NCBI RefSeq assembly: GCF_000009905.1
Contig: NC_006177.1
Coordinates: 1,612,001 to 1,676,000 of the forward strand
From: Symbiobacterium thermophilum IAM 14863
GTDB lineage: Bacteria > Bacillota > Sulfobacillia > Symbiobacteriales > Symbiobacteriaceae
Reading direction: 5' to 3'
DNA: 64,000 nucleotides
This document shows, piece by piece, positions 44,159 to 56,064 of this stretch (position 1 is its first letter; the number at the start of each line of letters is the position of its first letter). The notes beneath the pieces were generated by a model. The model saw nothing but the letters and a program-made list of their open reading frames with translations. It had not been told where the DNA came from and made no database searches. A program made the translations under genes and the position numbers.

Positions 44159-44713
44159 ATGACGACAGAGACGAAGAAGACGGAAAGCATCCAGTTCGGC
44201 CTGACACTGATCCAGAAGATCCTGTACGGCGTGCTGCTGTTCGGTGCAGCCTTCGCGGTCACGCTGCTCAGCCCGCTGTTCGCGGGCCCCGGCGGCACGG
44301 TGTTTTTCGTGTTCTACGGCATACTCGTCGGCGTACTCTCCTGGTTCGTCTCCTCGGGGTGGGTGTTCAGCCTGGAGCTGACCCCTCGTGAAATCCGGGT
44401 GCGTGACGCGGGCCGGATCGTCGCGATTCCCCTGGAGAAGGTGGGGATGGTGGTGCGGGGCGGGCGAAGCCCCTTCCTGCCGGCCGTCTGGCTGGTGCTC
44501 CGGGGCGTCGACATCGGGCGCGAGCTGCCCGCCAAGGGGGTCAATCCGGTCACGCAGGAGATGCTGACCCACTTCCAGCGCCGCAACCCGGGCAAGAAGA
44601 TCACCTTCGTCCCGATCCCGATCATCTACCTCCGCTCGGCCGGGGAGTTTGTCGGCGAGCTGAAGCGGCGCATCCCGCCGCTTACCGTCGATGAGCGACT
44701 TGGTAGAAAGTAG
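44159..44713 (+). CDS. Membrane protein with PH-like domain
   Basis: 184-aa protein with two transmembrane helices (about 18-42 and 46-70) followed by a beta-rich soluble domain (about 72-170) in the style of bacterial PH-like domains, containing LELTPREIRVRDAGRIVAIP. No family named with certainty. ATG 44159 has no good Shine-Dalgarno site and stands right behind a GC-rich hairpin, so translation may be weak or regulated. Last gene before the rimP promoter. Confidence 0.65.
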   Translation: MTTETKKTESIQFGLTLIQKILYGVLLFGAAFAVTLLSPLFAGPGGTVFFVFYGILVGVLSWFVSSGWVFSLELTPREIRVRDAGRIVAIPLEKVGMVVRGGRSPFLPAVWLVLRGVDIGRELPAKGVNPVTQEMLTHFQRRNPGKKITFVPIPIIYLRSAGEFVGELKRRIPPLTVDERLGRK

Positions 44714-44725
44714 GCCCGCCATCCC

Positions 44726-44754
44726 TTGTCACCGGCGGCATTGTGTGCTATTAT
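44726..44754 (+). promoter_or_regulatory. Promoter of the rimP-nusA-infB operon
   Basis: TTGTCA (44726-44731), 17-nt spacer, TATTAT (44749-44754). Strong for this genome; leader of about 200 nt to rimP. Confidence 0.85.
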
Positions 44755-44786
44755 GAGCACTGAGGTAGCCTTTTCCGTGTGTTAAG

Positions 44787-44810
44787 GAGTGGGTGTTAAC
44801 CCACTCTTTT
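44787..44810 (+). terminator. Attenuator-like terminator in the rimP leader
   Basis: GAGTGGGT/ACCCACTC perfect 8-bp stem with GTTA loop followed by TTTT, about 30 bases after the predicted transcription start and 155 bases before rimP. As it lies within the leader, it would cut off the operon unless read through. Confidence 0.65.
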
Positions 44811-44845
44811 CAACGTCCGACGGTTGGAAGATGGACGGTTCCAGT

Positions 44846-44891
44846 GCGGGTTCGCCATGAGCCGGTGCGAGCCGGCTCATTTGGTGCCCGC
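44846..44891 (+). promoter_or_regulatory. Second structured element in the rimP leader
   Basis: ATGAGCCGG/CCGGCTCAT (44857-44865 with 44872-44880) forms a perfect 9-bp hairpin, enclosed by GCGGG (44846-44850) and CCCGC (44887-44891). Probably part of the same regulatory leader as the attenuator. Confidence 0.5.
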
Positions 44892-44964
44892 AATCGGGAA
44901 ACAGTAGTGCTGCGGGGCCGCCAGGCGGCGGCGCGGCACAAGGTGATCGGAGGTCTGGTCCTGT

Positions 44965-45447
44965 TTGGCGAAGAGCGGCAAACGTCTCGAGGAGCTGGTG
45001 GAGGAACTGGCTGCCCCCCATGCGGCCGCGCTGGGGCTGGAGCTGGTGGGGGTTGAGCTGGTCAAGGAAGGAGCCTACCGCTATCTCCGTGTCTACATCG
45101 ACAAGGAGGGCGGGGTTGGATTTGACGACTGCGAGGCGCTCAGCCGGGTGGTCGACGCCCAGCTGGACGAAATACTGCCCAATCCACCGTACGATTTCTT
45201 CGAGGTCTCTTCGCCAGGGCTGGACCGGCCCCTAAAGCGCGAGGCAGACTTCGCCCGCTACGTGGGACACAAGGTGGTGGTCACCACCTATGCCCCCGTG
45301 GACGGGCAGAAGTCGTTTGTGGGTGAGTTGCAGGGGCTTGTCGACGGTCGCGTGACCCTGACTCTGACAGAGGGCAAAGGGCGCGGCCAGACCATCGCCC
45401 TCGACCGCAAACAGGTGGCGAGCGCTCGACTTTACGTTGAGTTTTAG
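44965..45447 (+). CDS. rimP: Ribosome maturation factor RimP
   Basis: 30S-assembly factor. The 160-aa protein has the N-terminal alpha/beta domain ([20 protein letters not shown] then [15 protein letters not shown]) and the hallmark [19 protein letters not shown], followed by the C-terminal SH3-like domain. TTG 44965 with GGAGG at 44949-44953. First gene of the nusA operon. Confidence 0.95.
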   Translation: MAKSGKRLEELVEELAAPHAAALGLELVGVELVKEGAYRYLRVYIDKEGGVGFDDCEALSRVVDAQLDEILPNPPYDFFEVSSPGLDRPLKREADFARYVGHKVVVTTYAPVDGQKSFVGELQGLVDGRVTLTLTEGKGRGQTIALDRKQVASARLYVEF

Positions 45448-45470
45448 GAGTTTGAGAGGGGACTAGAGGG

Positions 45471-46553
45471 ATGAAAGCCGAGATTCTCGAGGCGCTGGAT
45501 GACCTGGTGCGTGAGAGAGGCATCTCGCGGGAGGTCCTGATCGAGGCGATCGAGGCGGCCCTGATCTCCGCCTATCGCCGCAATTTCGGCTCGGCGCAGA
45601 ACGTGCGGGTCTTCTTCGACGACAAGACCGGCGAGTACCGGGTCTACGCGCAGAAGGAGATCGTGGAAGAGGTGACCGACCCGCGGCTGCAGGTCAGTCT
45701 CGAGGAGGCTCGGATGAAGAACCCGAGCTTGCAGTTGGGCGACGTCTTTGAAGTCGAGGTCACCCCCCGGGATTTCGGCCGCATTGCCGCGCAGACCGCC
45801 AAACAGGTGGTGGTCCAGCGCATCCGTGAAGCCGAGCGCGGGATGATCTACGAGGAGTACTCCAGCCGGGAGGGCGAGATCGTCACCGGTCTGGTCCAGC
45901 GCCAGGACCCCAAGACCCGGACGGTCTACCTGGAGCTCGCACGGGGCGTGGAGGCCGTGCTCACGGCCAACGAGCAGATCCCCGGCGAGCGCTACGTGGA
46001 GAACCAGCGCATCAAGGCCTACGTGATCGAGGTCAAGCGGACCACGAAGGGGCCGGCGATCGCGGTGTCCCGGACCCACCCGGGCCTGCTGAAGCGGCTG
46101 TTCGAGCTGGAGGTGCCCGAGATCCACGACGGCACGGTCGAGATCAAGGGGATCGCCCGGGAGGCCGGCTCCCGGTCCAAGATCGCGGTGATGGCCCGGG
46201 ATCCCAACGTTGACCCCGTGGGCGCCTGCGTGGGCCAGAAGGGCCAGCGGGTGCAGAACATCGTCGATGAGCTGCAGGGCGAGAAGATCGATGTGGTGGA
46301 GTGGTCCCCGGATCCCGAGGTCTTCGTGGCCAAGGCGCTCTCCCCGGCCAAGGTCACGCAAGTCGTATGCGACGAGGAGAGCCGCATCGCCCGCGTGATC
46401 GTGCCGGACTACCAGCTGTCGCTGGCCATCGGCAAGGAGGGGCAGAACGCCCGCCTGGCGGCCAAGCTGACCGGCTGGAAGATCGACATCAAGTCCGAGT
46501 CGCAGGCGGAAGCCGGCGCCTGGGACGAGCTCAGCGAGGACGACATCGGGTAG
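45471..46553 (+). CDS. nusA: Transcription termination/antitermination protein NusA
   Basis: 360-aa NusA of the short Firmicute type without C-terminal acidic repeats. N-terminal RNA-polymerase-binding domain ([11 protein letters not shown]), S1 domain ([20 protein letters not shown]), KH1 ([20 protein letters not shown]) and KH2 ([20 protein letters not shown]). Modulates pausing, termination and antitermination. ATG 45471 with GAGGGGACTAGAGGG upstream. Confidence 0.97.
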   Translation: MKAEILEALDDLVRERGISREVLIEAIEAALISAYRRNFGSAQNVRVFFDDKTGEYRVYAQKEIVEEVTDPRLQVSLEEARMKNPSLQLGDVFEVEVTPRDFGRIAAQTAKQVVVQRIREAERGMIYEEYSSREGEIVTGLVQRQDPKTRTVYLELARGVEAVLTANEQIPGERYVENQRIKAYVIEVKRTTKGPAIAVSRTHPGLLKRLFELEVPEIHDGTVEIKGIAREAGSRSKIAVMARDPNVDPVGACVGQKGQRVQNIVDELQGEKIDVVEWSPDPEVFVAKALSPAKVTQVVCDEESRIARVIVPDYQLSLAIGKEGQNARLAAKLTGWKIDIKSESQAEAGAWDELSEDDIG

Positions 46554-46602
46554 CGGCGGGCGAGGACCGCACCCGGTGGGGCCATGAAGGGAGGTGGTGG
46601 CG

Positions 46603-46902
46603 ATGGCCAGAGGGCGGCAGCCCAAGGTGAAGAAGGTTCCCCAGCGCATGTGCGTCGGCTGCGGGCAGATGCGCCCCAAGAAGGAGCTGATCCGGATCGT
46701 GCGCACGCCCGAAGGCGCCATCGAGCTCGACACCTCTCCCTCCGGTAAACGTCCGGGGCGCGGCGCCTACCTCTGCCCGGACAGTCAGTGTCTCGCCAAA
46801 GCCGTCAAGGGCAAACGCCTGGAACGGTCCCTGGAGCAGCCGATCTCCGACGAGGTCTGGACTCAGCTCGAGGCGCAGCTCGGGACGGTGAAGGCGGAGT
46901 GA
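46603..46902 (+). CDS. ylxR: YlxR/RnpM RNase P modulator
   Basis: 99-aa DUF448 protein with the family motif [20 protein letters not shown], then [20 protein letters not shown]. YlxR (RnpM) binds RNase P RNA and affects its activity in Bacillus. ATG 46603 has GGGAGG at 46589-46594. Its stop overlaps the following ATG (TGATG). Confidence 0.93.
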   Translation: MARGRQPKVKKVPQRMCVGCGQMRPKKELIRIVRTPEGAIELDTSPSGKRPGRGAYLCPDSQCLAKAVKGKRLERSLEQPISDEVWTQLEAQLGTVKAE

Positions 46903-47234
46903 TGCCGCCGTCGCTGCCGATGATGCTCGGGCTCTGCCAGCGGGCCGGGAAACTGGTGTCCGGAGACCTGGCTGCCGAGCAGGCCCTGCGCCGCAGGCGC
47001 GGCCACCTGGTCCTGATCGCCGCCGACGCGAGCGAGCGGACGCAGTCCAAGTTCGCCCACCTGGCCGCGCAGGCCGGCGCCCCGTGCTACGTCGTGGGCA
47101 CCCGCGCGGACCTGGGCGGAGCGATCGGGAAGGCAGGGCGTGCGGTGGTGGTCGTGCAGTCCCGCGACTTCGCCCGGGGGATCCTCGGGATCCTCCGACG
47201 GGAGGGCGTGGCGCCTGTGACAGGACGGGGGTGA
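46902..47234 (+). CDS. ylxQ: YlxQ, L7Ae-family RNA-binding protein
   Basis: 110-aa protein of the L7Ae/L30e K-turn-binding fold: [20 protein letters not shown] followed by [15 protein letters not shown]. Standard member of the nusA-infB operon. ATG 46902 overlaps the ylxR stop. Confidence 0.9.
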   Translation: MPPSLPMMLGLCQRAGKLVSGDLAAEQALRRRRGHLVLIAADASERTQSKFAHLAAQAGAPCYVVGTRADLGGAIGKAGRAVVVVQSRDFARGILGILRREGVAPVTGRG

Positions 47235-47238
47235 TCCG

Positions 47239-50373
<3,135 letters not shown>

Positions 50374-50389
50374 GCCGGTGACGAGTCCG

Positions 50390-50422
50390 GCGAAGGCCGG
50401 TGGCGCCGCCACCGGCCTTCGC
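50390..50422 (+). terminator. Hairpin between infB and rbfA
   Basis: Perfect 15-bp stem GCGAAGGCCGGTGGC with GCCACCGGCCTTCGC, GCC loop, followed by TTGAC, not a U-tract. May be a partial terminator or 3'-end stabiliser within the operon. Confidence 0.55.
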
Positions 50423-50468
50423 TTGACAAGAGGGGCCTGCGATCCGGCCTGCGGGAGGAGTGTTCACC

Positions 50469-50846
50469 ATGTCAGGGAACGCGCGCGCCATCCGGGTGGG
50501 CGAGCAGATGCGCGAAGAGCTGGCCCAGCTGCTGCGGGATGAGGTGAAGGACCCCCGCATCGGGTTCGTCTCCATCGTGAAGGTGGAGGTCTCGCGCGAC
50601 ATCCGGCACGCGAAGATTTACGTGTCTGTGCTGGGCAATGACCAGCAGAAGAAGGAGACCATGGCCGGACTGGCGTCGGCCACGGGCTTCCTGCGCAGCG
50701 AGCTGGCCAAGCGGCTGCAACTGCGCTACATGCCGGAGCTCCACTTCGCCCTGGACGAGTCGATCGAGCACGGGCAGCGCATCGCCCAGCTGCTGGTCCA
50801 GGTGCGGGAAGAGGAGAAGCGGAGCGAGCGGGAAGAGGGTGAGTAA
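50469..50846 (+). CDS. rbfA: Ribosome-binding factor A
   Basis: 125-aa 30S maturation factor with KH fold: [40 protein letters not shown] and [18 protein letters not shown] 50469 with GGGAGGAG at 50453-50460. It overlaps the nrnA start by eight bases. Confidence 0.95.
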
Positions 50847-51813
50847 GCTGCGGGTCGACCTTCAGGCGGCGAGCCGGATGATCGCCGGGGCGCAGCGGAT
50901 CCTCTTCTTCATGCACGTCCAGCCCGACGGCGACTCGATCGGGTCGACGCTGGGCATGATCCGCGCGCTCCGGCAGATGGGCAAGGAGGCCATCATGGTG
51001 GGGGCCGACCCCATCCCGCCCGTGTTTCACTTCCTGCCGGGATGGGACGAGTACTGTGTCCCGTGGCAGGAGGTGGAGGGGGAATGGGACCTCTCCTGTT
51101 TCCTGGACTGCGGCGACCTGGAGCGGGTAGGACCGGCCCTGCCCGCGGTCAGGCGGGGGCGCACGACGCTGAATGTGGATCACCACGCCACCAACACCGC
51201 CTTTGCCGAGTACAACTACCTGGACTTCTCGGCCGCTGCGGTGGGTGAGCTGGCGTACCGCATCCTGCGGGAGATCGGCGCGCCCATCGACGCCGGCACG
51301 GCCCTCTGTCTGTACACCTCGCTGGTGACGGACACGGGCGGGTTCCGGTACGACTCCACCGGCCCGGGGACCCACCGGGTGGCGGCGGACCTGATCGAAC
51401 TGGGGGCGCGCCCCTACGACGTGGCCCAGGCGGTCTTCGAGACCGAGTCGCTCTCCCGGCTGGCCCTGCTTTCCCGCGCCCTGCAGACCCTGCAGCTGGA
51501 CGAAACGGGCCGGGTGGCGTGGATGGTCGTCACCCGGAAGCTGCTGGCCGAGGCCGGCGCCACCGACCACGACGTGGAGGGCGTGGTGAACTACGCCCGG
51601 TCGGTCGCCGGGGTGGAGGTCGGTATCCTGTTCAAGGAGACCGAGGACGGCGGCGTGCGGGTGAACCTGCGCTCCCGCCGCACGGTGGACGTGGGCGCTA
51701 TCGCCCAGCGCTTCGGCGGCGGCGGGCACGCCCGGGCCGCCGGCTGCACCCTGAACGTGCCCATGGAGGACGCGGTCGCCCAGGTGATGGCGGCGGTGAA
51801 GGTGGTGCTGTAG
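50839..51813 (+). CDS. nrnA: DHH/DHHA1 phosphoesterase NrnA
   Basis: Bifunctional oligoribonuclease (nanoRNase) and pAp phosphatase. The 324-aa protein shows the DHH-family metal motifs [32 protein letters not shown], and [14 protein letters not shown], plus the DHHA1 tail [18 protein letters not shown] 50839 lies inside the rbfA 3' end, so the genes are coupled. Followed by truB. Confidence 0.93.
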
Positions 51814-51815
51814 CG

Positions 51816-52715
51816 ATGGCCCGAGCGCAGAATGAGGCCGCATCCGAGGTTGACGGGGTGCTCAACCTGCTGAAGCCGCCCGGCATGACCTCCCACGACG
51901 TGGTCGCTTTCGTCCGGCGCGCCTTGGGCGTCAAGAAGGCGGGCCACACGGGGACGCTGGACCCCGGGGTGGCCGGCGTGCTGCCGGTCTGCGTGGGCCG
52001 GGCCACCCGGCTCGCGGAGTACATCGCCGGCAGCGACAAGGCCTACCGTGCCGAGATCACCTTCGGCGTGGCCACCGACACCCAGGACGGGTTCGGCGAG
52101 GTGGTGGCCGAGGCCGATGCGTCGCACCTGACCCGGGGCGATGTCGCCTATGCCCTCACCCGGTTTCATGGCCCGATCGAGCAGGTGCCGCCCATGGTCA
52201 GCGCGGTGAAGGTCGGCGGCAAGCGGCTGTATGAACTGGCCCGCAAGGGCGTCGAGGTGGAGCGGGAGCCGCGGCGGGTCTTCATCCACCGGCTGCAGCT
52301 CCTGGACTTCCGGCCCGGCCCGCGGCCGGTGGCGTATATCGACGTGGTCTGTTCCAAGGGGACGTACGTGCGCACGCTGGCCCACGACCTGGGCCGGTTC
52401 CTTCAGGTGGGTGCTCACCTGTCGTATCTGGTGCGCACCCGCTCGGGACCGTTCGTCCTCGCCCAGGCGGCCACGCTGGAGGAGTTGGCGGCCGGGAAGG
52501 CCCGCCTCCTGCCGCCCGCGGCGGCCCTGGGCGATATGCCGCGGGTGACGGTGTCGGGCCGGGCGGCCGCGCGGGTGCTGCACGGCGTGGCCCCGGCCGT
52601 GCGGGTCGAGCATCCCGACGGCACCACCGTGGCGGTGGTCGCGGCCAACGGCGCGCTGCTCGCCCTGGCGGAGGCGGACGGGGGAGGACTTCGGCTCCGG
52701 AAAGTCTTCGGGTAA
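51816..52715 (+). CDS. truB: tRNA pseudouridine-55 synthase
   Basis: TruB forms pseudouridine 55 in the tRNA T-arm. The 299-aa protein has GVLNLLKPPGMTSHDVV, the catalytic GHTGTLDPGVAGVLPV (Asp), DKAYRAEITFG, and VVCSKGTYVRTLAHDLGRF. ATG 51816 two bases after the nrnA stop. The order nrnA-truB-ribF is conserved. Confidence 0.96.
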   Translation: MARAQNEAASEVDGVLNLLKPPGMTSHDVVAFVRRALGVKKAGHTGTLDPGVAGVLPVCVGRATRLAEYIAGSDKAYRAEITFGVATDTQDGFGEVVAEADASHLTRGDVAYALTRFHGPIEQVPPMVSAVKVGGKRLYELARKGVEVEREPRRVFIHRLQLLDFRPGPRPVAYIDVVCSKGTYVRTLAHDLGRFLQVGAHLSYLVRTRSGPFVLAQAATLEELAAGKARLLPPAAALGDMPRVTVSGRAAARVLHGVAPAVRVEHPDGTTVAVVAANGALLALAEADGGGLRLRKVFG

Positions 52716-52727
52716 CGAGGTATAGAC

Positions 52728-53720
52728 ATGGAACTTGTCACACGCATCGCAGACGTCCCGGTCCGGGGTACGGGAAACCTCATCGCCATCGGCAAGTGGG
52801 ACGGGGTGCACCTGGCCCATCAGGCCATTCTGAGGGCCCTGGTCGCGGAGGCCCGGCGGGTGGGCGGACAGGCGGTGGCCGTCGGCTTCCATCCGCTGCC
52901 GATGCAGGTTCTGCGCCCGGAGGCGGCGCCGCCGATGCTGCAGAGCCTGGAGGAGCGGGCCGAGCTCATGGCCGCCCTCGGCGTCGACGTTCACCTGGCC
53001 CTGCCCTTCGATCGGGCCCTGGCGGACATGACGCCGGAGGCCTTCGTTCACCAGGTACTGGTCGGCCAGCTGCGGGCCCAGCAGGTGATGGTCGGCTTCA
53101 ACAACACCTTCGGCCGCGGCGGCAAGGGCACGGCCGAGACCATGCGGCAGCTCTGCACCCCCCTGGGGATCCCCGTCCACATCTTCCAGCCCGTGCGGGC
53201 AGACGGCGAGAACGTCTCCTCCACCGAGGTGCGGTTCGCCGTGGCCAAGGGGCGCATGCAGGCGGCGGCACGCCTCCTGGGCCGCCCCTACGCGGTGCGG
53301 GGCCTCGTGGTGCAGGGCGACAGGCGCGGCCGCGAGCTGGGGTACCCCACCGCCAACATCCGGCTGGAGGAGGGGAGGCTGCTGCCGCCCCACGGGGTCT
53401 ACACGGCCCGGGTCACGGTGCTGGGCGAGCCCCGGAAGCTGCAGCCGCCGGTCACGGTGACCCCCCGCACCGGGCCCGTCTACGGCGCCATGCTGAACCT
53501 GGGTGTGCGCCCCACGGTGGGCGGCACGGAGCTGCGGTGCGAGGCGCACCTGTTCGACTTCCGCGGCGATCTCTACGGCCGGGAGCTGCAGGTCGAGTTT
53601 CTCGAATACATGCGGCCCGAGCGGGCGTTCCCGAACCTGGACGCCCTGGTGGCGCAACTGCGCGCCGATGAGCGGGCCGCGCGGGAGTTCCTGGCCGGTC
53701 GGCAGGGGGCAGAGGGGTGA
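52728..53720 (+). CDS. ribF: Bifunctional riboflavin kinase/FAD synthetase
   Basis: 330-aa RibF. The N-terminal FMN adenylyltransferase domain has IGKWDGVHLAHQAIL (HxGH-type site with Ala for Gly) and a VMVGFNNTFGRGGKGT block. SSTEVRFAVAKGRMQAAARL links to the C-terminal kinase domain with GRELGYPTANI and GAMLNLGVRPTVGG. ATG 52728. It overlaps the pseudouridine synthase gene start (TGATG). Confidence 0.93.
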   Translation: MELVTRIADVPVRGTGNLIAIGKWDGVHLAHQAILRALVAEARRVGGQAVAVGFHPLPMQVLRPEAAPPMLQSLEERAELMAALGVDVHLALPFDRALADMTPEAFVHQVLVGQLRAQQVMVGFNNTFGRGGKGTAETMRQLCTPLGIPVHIFQPVRADGENVSSTEVRFAVAKGRMQAAARLLGRPYAVRGLVVQGDRRGRELGYPTANIRLEEGRLLPPHGVYTARVTVLGEPRKLQPPVTVTPRTGPVYGAMLNLGVRPTVGGTELRCEAHLFDFRGDLYGRELQVEFLEYMRPERAFPNLDALVAQLRADERAAREFLAGRQGAEG

Positions 53721-54484
53721 TGAGCCGGGTGCGGCTGGACCGGCTGCTGGGCCACATGGGCTTCGGAAGCCGGAAGGAGCTGAGGGCGCTCCTGAAGGCG
53801 GGCCGGGTGACGGTGGACGGCCGGCCGGTGACGGACCCCGGCACCCTGGTTGATCCCGGGACGTCGTCGGTGGCCGTGGACGGGGAGCCGGTGCGCTTTC
53901 AGCGCCACTTCCACGTGCTGCTGCACAAGCCGGCCGGGGTGATCACGGCGACCGCGGATCCCCGGCAGCGCACGGTCATGGACGTACTGCCGGAAGACCT
54001 GCGGCGCCGGGACCTGGTACCCGTGGGCCGGCTGGACAAGGACACCGAGGGGCTCCTCCTGCTCACCACCGACGGGACGCTGGCGCACCGGCTCATGGCG
54101 CCGCGGTGGCACCAGCCCAAGCGGTACCTGGCCCGGGTGGACCGGCCCCTGGACCCGGCCGACCAGGAGGCCTTCGCGGCCGGCGTCCCGCTGGCCGACG
54201 GGTACGTGACCCTGCCTGCCCGACTGGAGATCCTGTCGCCGCAGGAGGGCATCGTCACGGTCCGCGAGGGCAAGTACCACCAGGTGCGCCGCATGTTCGC
54301 CGCCCGGGGCAAGCGGGTGGTCTACCTGAAGCGGCTCTCCATGGGACCGCTCAGCCTGGGCGACCTGCCGCCCGGCGCCGCCCGCCCGCTGACGGCGGCG
54401 GAGGTGGACGCGCTGTACCGGTCTGCGTCGCTGCCGAATCCCGACGATCCGGACGTTCCGCTTGCCGGGCCGCCCGGCCTGTGA
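53720..54484 (+). CDS. RsuA/RluB-family pseudouridine synthase
   Basis: 254-aa protein with an N-terminal S4 RNA-binding domain (RLDRLLGHMGFGSRKELRAL) and a catalytic domain carrying PVGRLDKDTEGLLLLTTDG, where Asp is the nucleophile, plus EGKYHQVRRMFAARGK. RsuA-type enzymes modify 16S rRNA, RluB/YtzG-type 23S rRNA; which applies is not decidable here. ATG 53720 overlaps the ribF stop; GTG 53717 is possible. The rpsO promoter lies in its 3' end. Confidence 0.85.
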   Translation: MSRVRLDRLLGHMGFGSRKELRALLKAGRVTVDGRPVTDPGTLVDPGTSSVAVDGEPVRFQRHFHVLLHKPAGVITATADPRQRTVMDVLPEDLRRRDLVPVGRLDKDTEGLLLLTTDGTLAHRLMAPRWHQPKRYLARVDRPLDPADQEAFAAGVPLADGYVTLPARLEILSPQEGIVTVREGKYHQVRRMFAARGKRVVYLKRLSMGPLSLGDLPPGAARPLTAAEVDALYRSASLPNPDDPDVPLAGPPGL

Positions 54485-54490
54485 TAGACT
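54462..54490 (+). promoter_or_regulatory. rpsO promoter
   Basis: TTGCCG (54462-54467), 17-nt spacer, TAGACT (54485-54490), overlapping the end of the preceding coding region; about 90-nt leader to rpsO. The leader has a repeated TCTCCGGCG (near 54528 and 54549), compatible with S15 autoregulatory structure but not assignable by eye. Confidence 0.7.
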
Positions 54491-54585
54491 AGTCGTTGTC
54501 GATGAACCGGCGACTCGGTCTGCCGCTGTCTCCGGCGGTTTACTGGGTCTCCGGCGCTTTCGAGATCAGGAGGAGGTCGAGTTCC

Positions 54586-54864
54586 ATGCCGCTGTCTCAG
54601 GAAGAGAAGCAGAGGATCATCAACGAGTTCAAGACCCACGAGACCGATACGGGGTCGCCTGAGGTGCAGATTGCGCTGCTGACCCACCGGATCAACGAGC
54701 TCACCGAGCACCTGCGGGTACACAAGAAGGATCACCACTCCCGTCGGGGTCTGCTCAAGATGGTCGGCCAGCGCCGCGCGCTGCTGGTGTATCTGAACAA
54801 GATCTCGCCGGAGCGGTACGCGAAGCTGATCGATCGGCTGAACATCCGCACGGTGATCAGGTAG
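54586..54864 (+). CDS. rpsO: 30S ribosomal protein S15
   Basis: 92-aa S15 with the invariant [40 protein letters not shown] and [16 protein letters not shown] 54586 with AGGAGG at 54569-54574. Terminated by a strong hairpin. rpsO-pnp order is conserved although a sigma/anti-sigma pair is inserted between. Confidence 0.97.
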   Translation: MPLSQEEKQRIINEFKTHETDTGSPEVQIALLTHRINELTEHLRVHKKDHHSRRGLLKMVGQRRALLVYLNKISPERYAKLIDRLNIRTVIR

Positions 54865-54872
54865 GCGAAACG

Positions 54873-54904
54873 GAGACCGAACCGGCACGCGGTTCGGTCT
54901 CTTT
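54873..54904 (+). terminator. Terminator after rpsO
   Basis: Perfect 12-bp stem GAGACCGAACCG (54873-54884) with CGGTTCGGTCTC (54890-54901), 5-nt loop, then TTT. Confidence 0.85.
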
Positions 54905-54994
54905 GCCGCTTATACCCGCTTCCCCCGCATCTTCAACCGGTGAACGAACGTTTCGCGCCGGAAGTCCGGTCTCCTAAGTAGAGGTGATGCACGG

Positions 54995-55504
54995 GTGGCC
55001 AGAACCGAAGCCGAGCGCCGGGAGGCCTTTGCCGCCCTGTTCTCCCAGATGGCCCCGCGCCTCTACCGCACGGCGGTGGGCATCCTCGGCAACCCCCACG
55101 ATGCCGCCGACGCGCTGCAGGAGGCCGGGCTGAAGGCGTACCGGTACTTCGACTCCCTGGCCGACCCCGCGGCGGGCCCGGCCTGGCTCAACCGGATCCT
55201 GATCAACACGTGCTACGACGTCGGCCGCAGCCGTTCCCGGGCGGTGCCCACCGGTTTGGAGGTCGTGGAGTGCCCGGAGGGCTACGCCGCGCCGGAGACC
55301 GACTGGCAGCTCCTGGAGGCGCTGAAGCTCCTCCCGCCGGAGCAGCGGGCCACCGTCGTGCTGCGTTTCTTCCAGGACCTGACGATCCCGCAGATCGCAC
55401 AGGTGATGGCGGTGCCCGAGGGGACCGTGAAATCCCGGCTGCACGCGAGCCTCGCGAAGCTGCGCGCGGCCCTCGCCTCGTCGGAAAAGGAGGGTGTGCA
55501 GTGA
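54995..55504 (+). CDS. ECF-type RNA polymerase sigma factor
   Basis: 169-aa group 4 sigma factor. Region 2 spans about residues 15-80 (YRTAVGILGNPHDAADALQE, then KAYRYFDSL) and region 4 about 105-160 (LLPPEQRATVVLRFFQDLTI, then MAVPEGTVKSRLHASLAKLR). No sigma-1.1 or region 3. GTG 54995 with AGAGGTG upstream. Its stop overlaps the start of the anti-sigma gene. A self-directed promoter is likely in the 90 bases upstream, but I could not define it. Confidence 0.88.
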   Translation: MARTEAERREAFAALFSQMAPRLYRTAVGILGNPHDAADALQEAGLKAYRYFDSLADPAAGPAWLNRILINTCYDVGRSRSRAVPTGLEVVECPEGYAAPETDWQLLEALKLLPPEQRATVVLRFFQDLTIPQIAQVMAVPEGTVKSRLHASLAKLRAALASSEKEGVQ

Positions 55505-55998
55505 GACCGTACGTGATCGGCGGTGCGTGCGACCGGGTGCGCCAGCGGGTGGAGGAGGCCATGGCCGAAGGGGTGCTGGACCTGCCGGCGAATCTCGTGG
55601 CCCACGTGGAGCGCTGCCCTCACTGCAGCGCCGAGGTGCGGGAGGTCGAGATGCTGCTGCACCGACTGCGCAGCCTGCCGGCCAGTCTGGACCTGAGCCC
55701 CGTGCCCGCGGCCGTCGACCGGGTGCTGCAGGCCACGGCTTCGAACCTTACAGCGGCCGGTGCCGTGCCCGCCCCGGCCCCGGTAGAGAAGAAGCGGCGG
55801 CGCACGCCGCAGTGGCAGTGGGTGCTGGGACAGGTGGCTGCCGTGGCGGCGGTGATCGCGATCGCCGCAGGCGGCCTCACGCTTCTCGGACTGGGCATCC
55901 ACGGCGCGGTGAGTGGGCAGGAGCCCGGACGGATCGTGGAGCGGTGGGTGGCGCCGCTCCGGGACTGGACGCAGGCGCTTTTCCGGAATGTCCGATAG
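55501..55998 (+). CDS. Anti-sigma factor with zinc-finger (ZAS-like) motif
   Basis: 165-aa protein from GTG 55501, overlapping the sigma-factor stop (GTGA). The N-terminal cytoplasmic domain contains LVAHVERCPHCSAEVREVEM, a HxxxCxxC motif of zinc-associated anti-sigma factors. A basic linker and one transmembrane helix (about residues 107-135, Ala/Val/Ile-rich) precede a short extracytoplasmic tail. It should hold the upstream ECF sigma factor at the membrane and could be a substrate of a regulated proteolysis pathway involving RseP. Confidence 0.82.
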   Translation: MRPYVIGGACDRVRQRVEEAMAEGVLDLPANLVAHVERCPHCSAEVREVEMLLHRLRSLPASLDLSPVPAAVDRVLQATASNLTAAGAVPAPAPVEKKRRRTPQWQWVLGQVAAVAAVIAIAAGGLTLLGLGIHGAVSGQEPGRIVERWVAPLRDWTQALFRNVR

Positions 55999-56004
55999 CC
56001 GCAG

Positions 56005-56045
56005 GCAGAGCCTGCCGGGCCCGCAGCGGGGCCGGCAGGCTCTGC
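56005..56045 (+). terminator. Hairpin after the anti-sigma gene
   Basis: GCAGAGCCTGCCGG (56005-56018) pairs with CCGGCAGGCTCTGC (56032-56045); the loop itself is partly self-complementary. No U-tract. Confidence 0.6.
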
Positions 56046-56064
56046 TGTCGCGTGCACAGGACTC

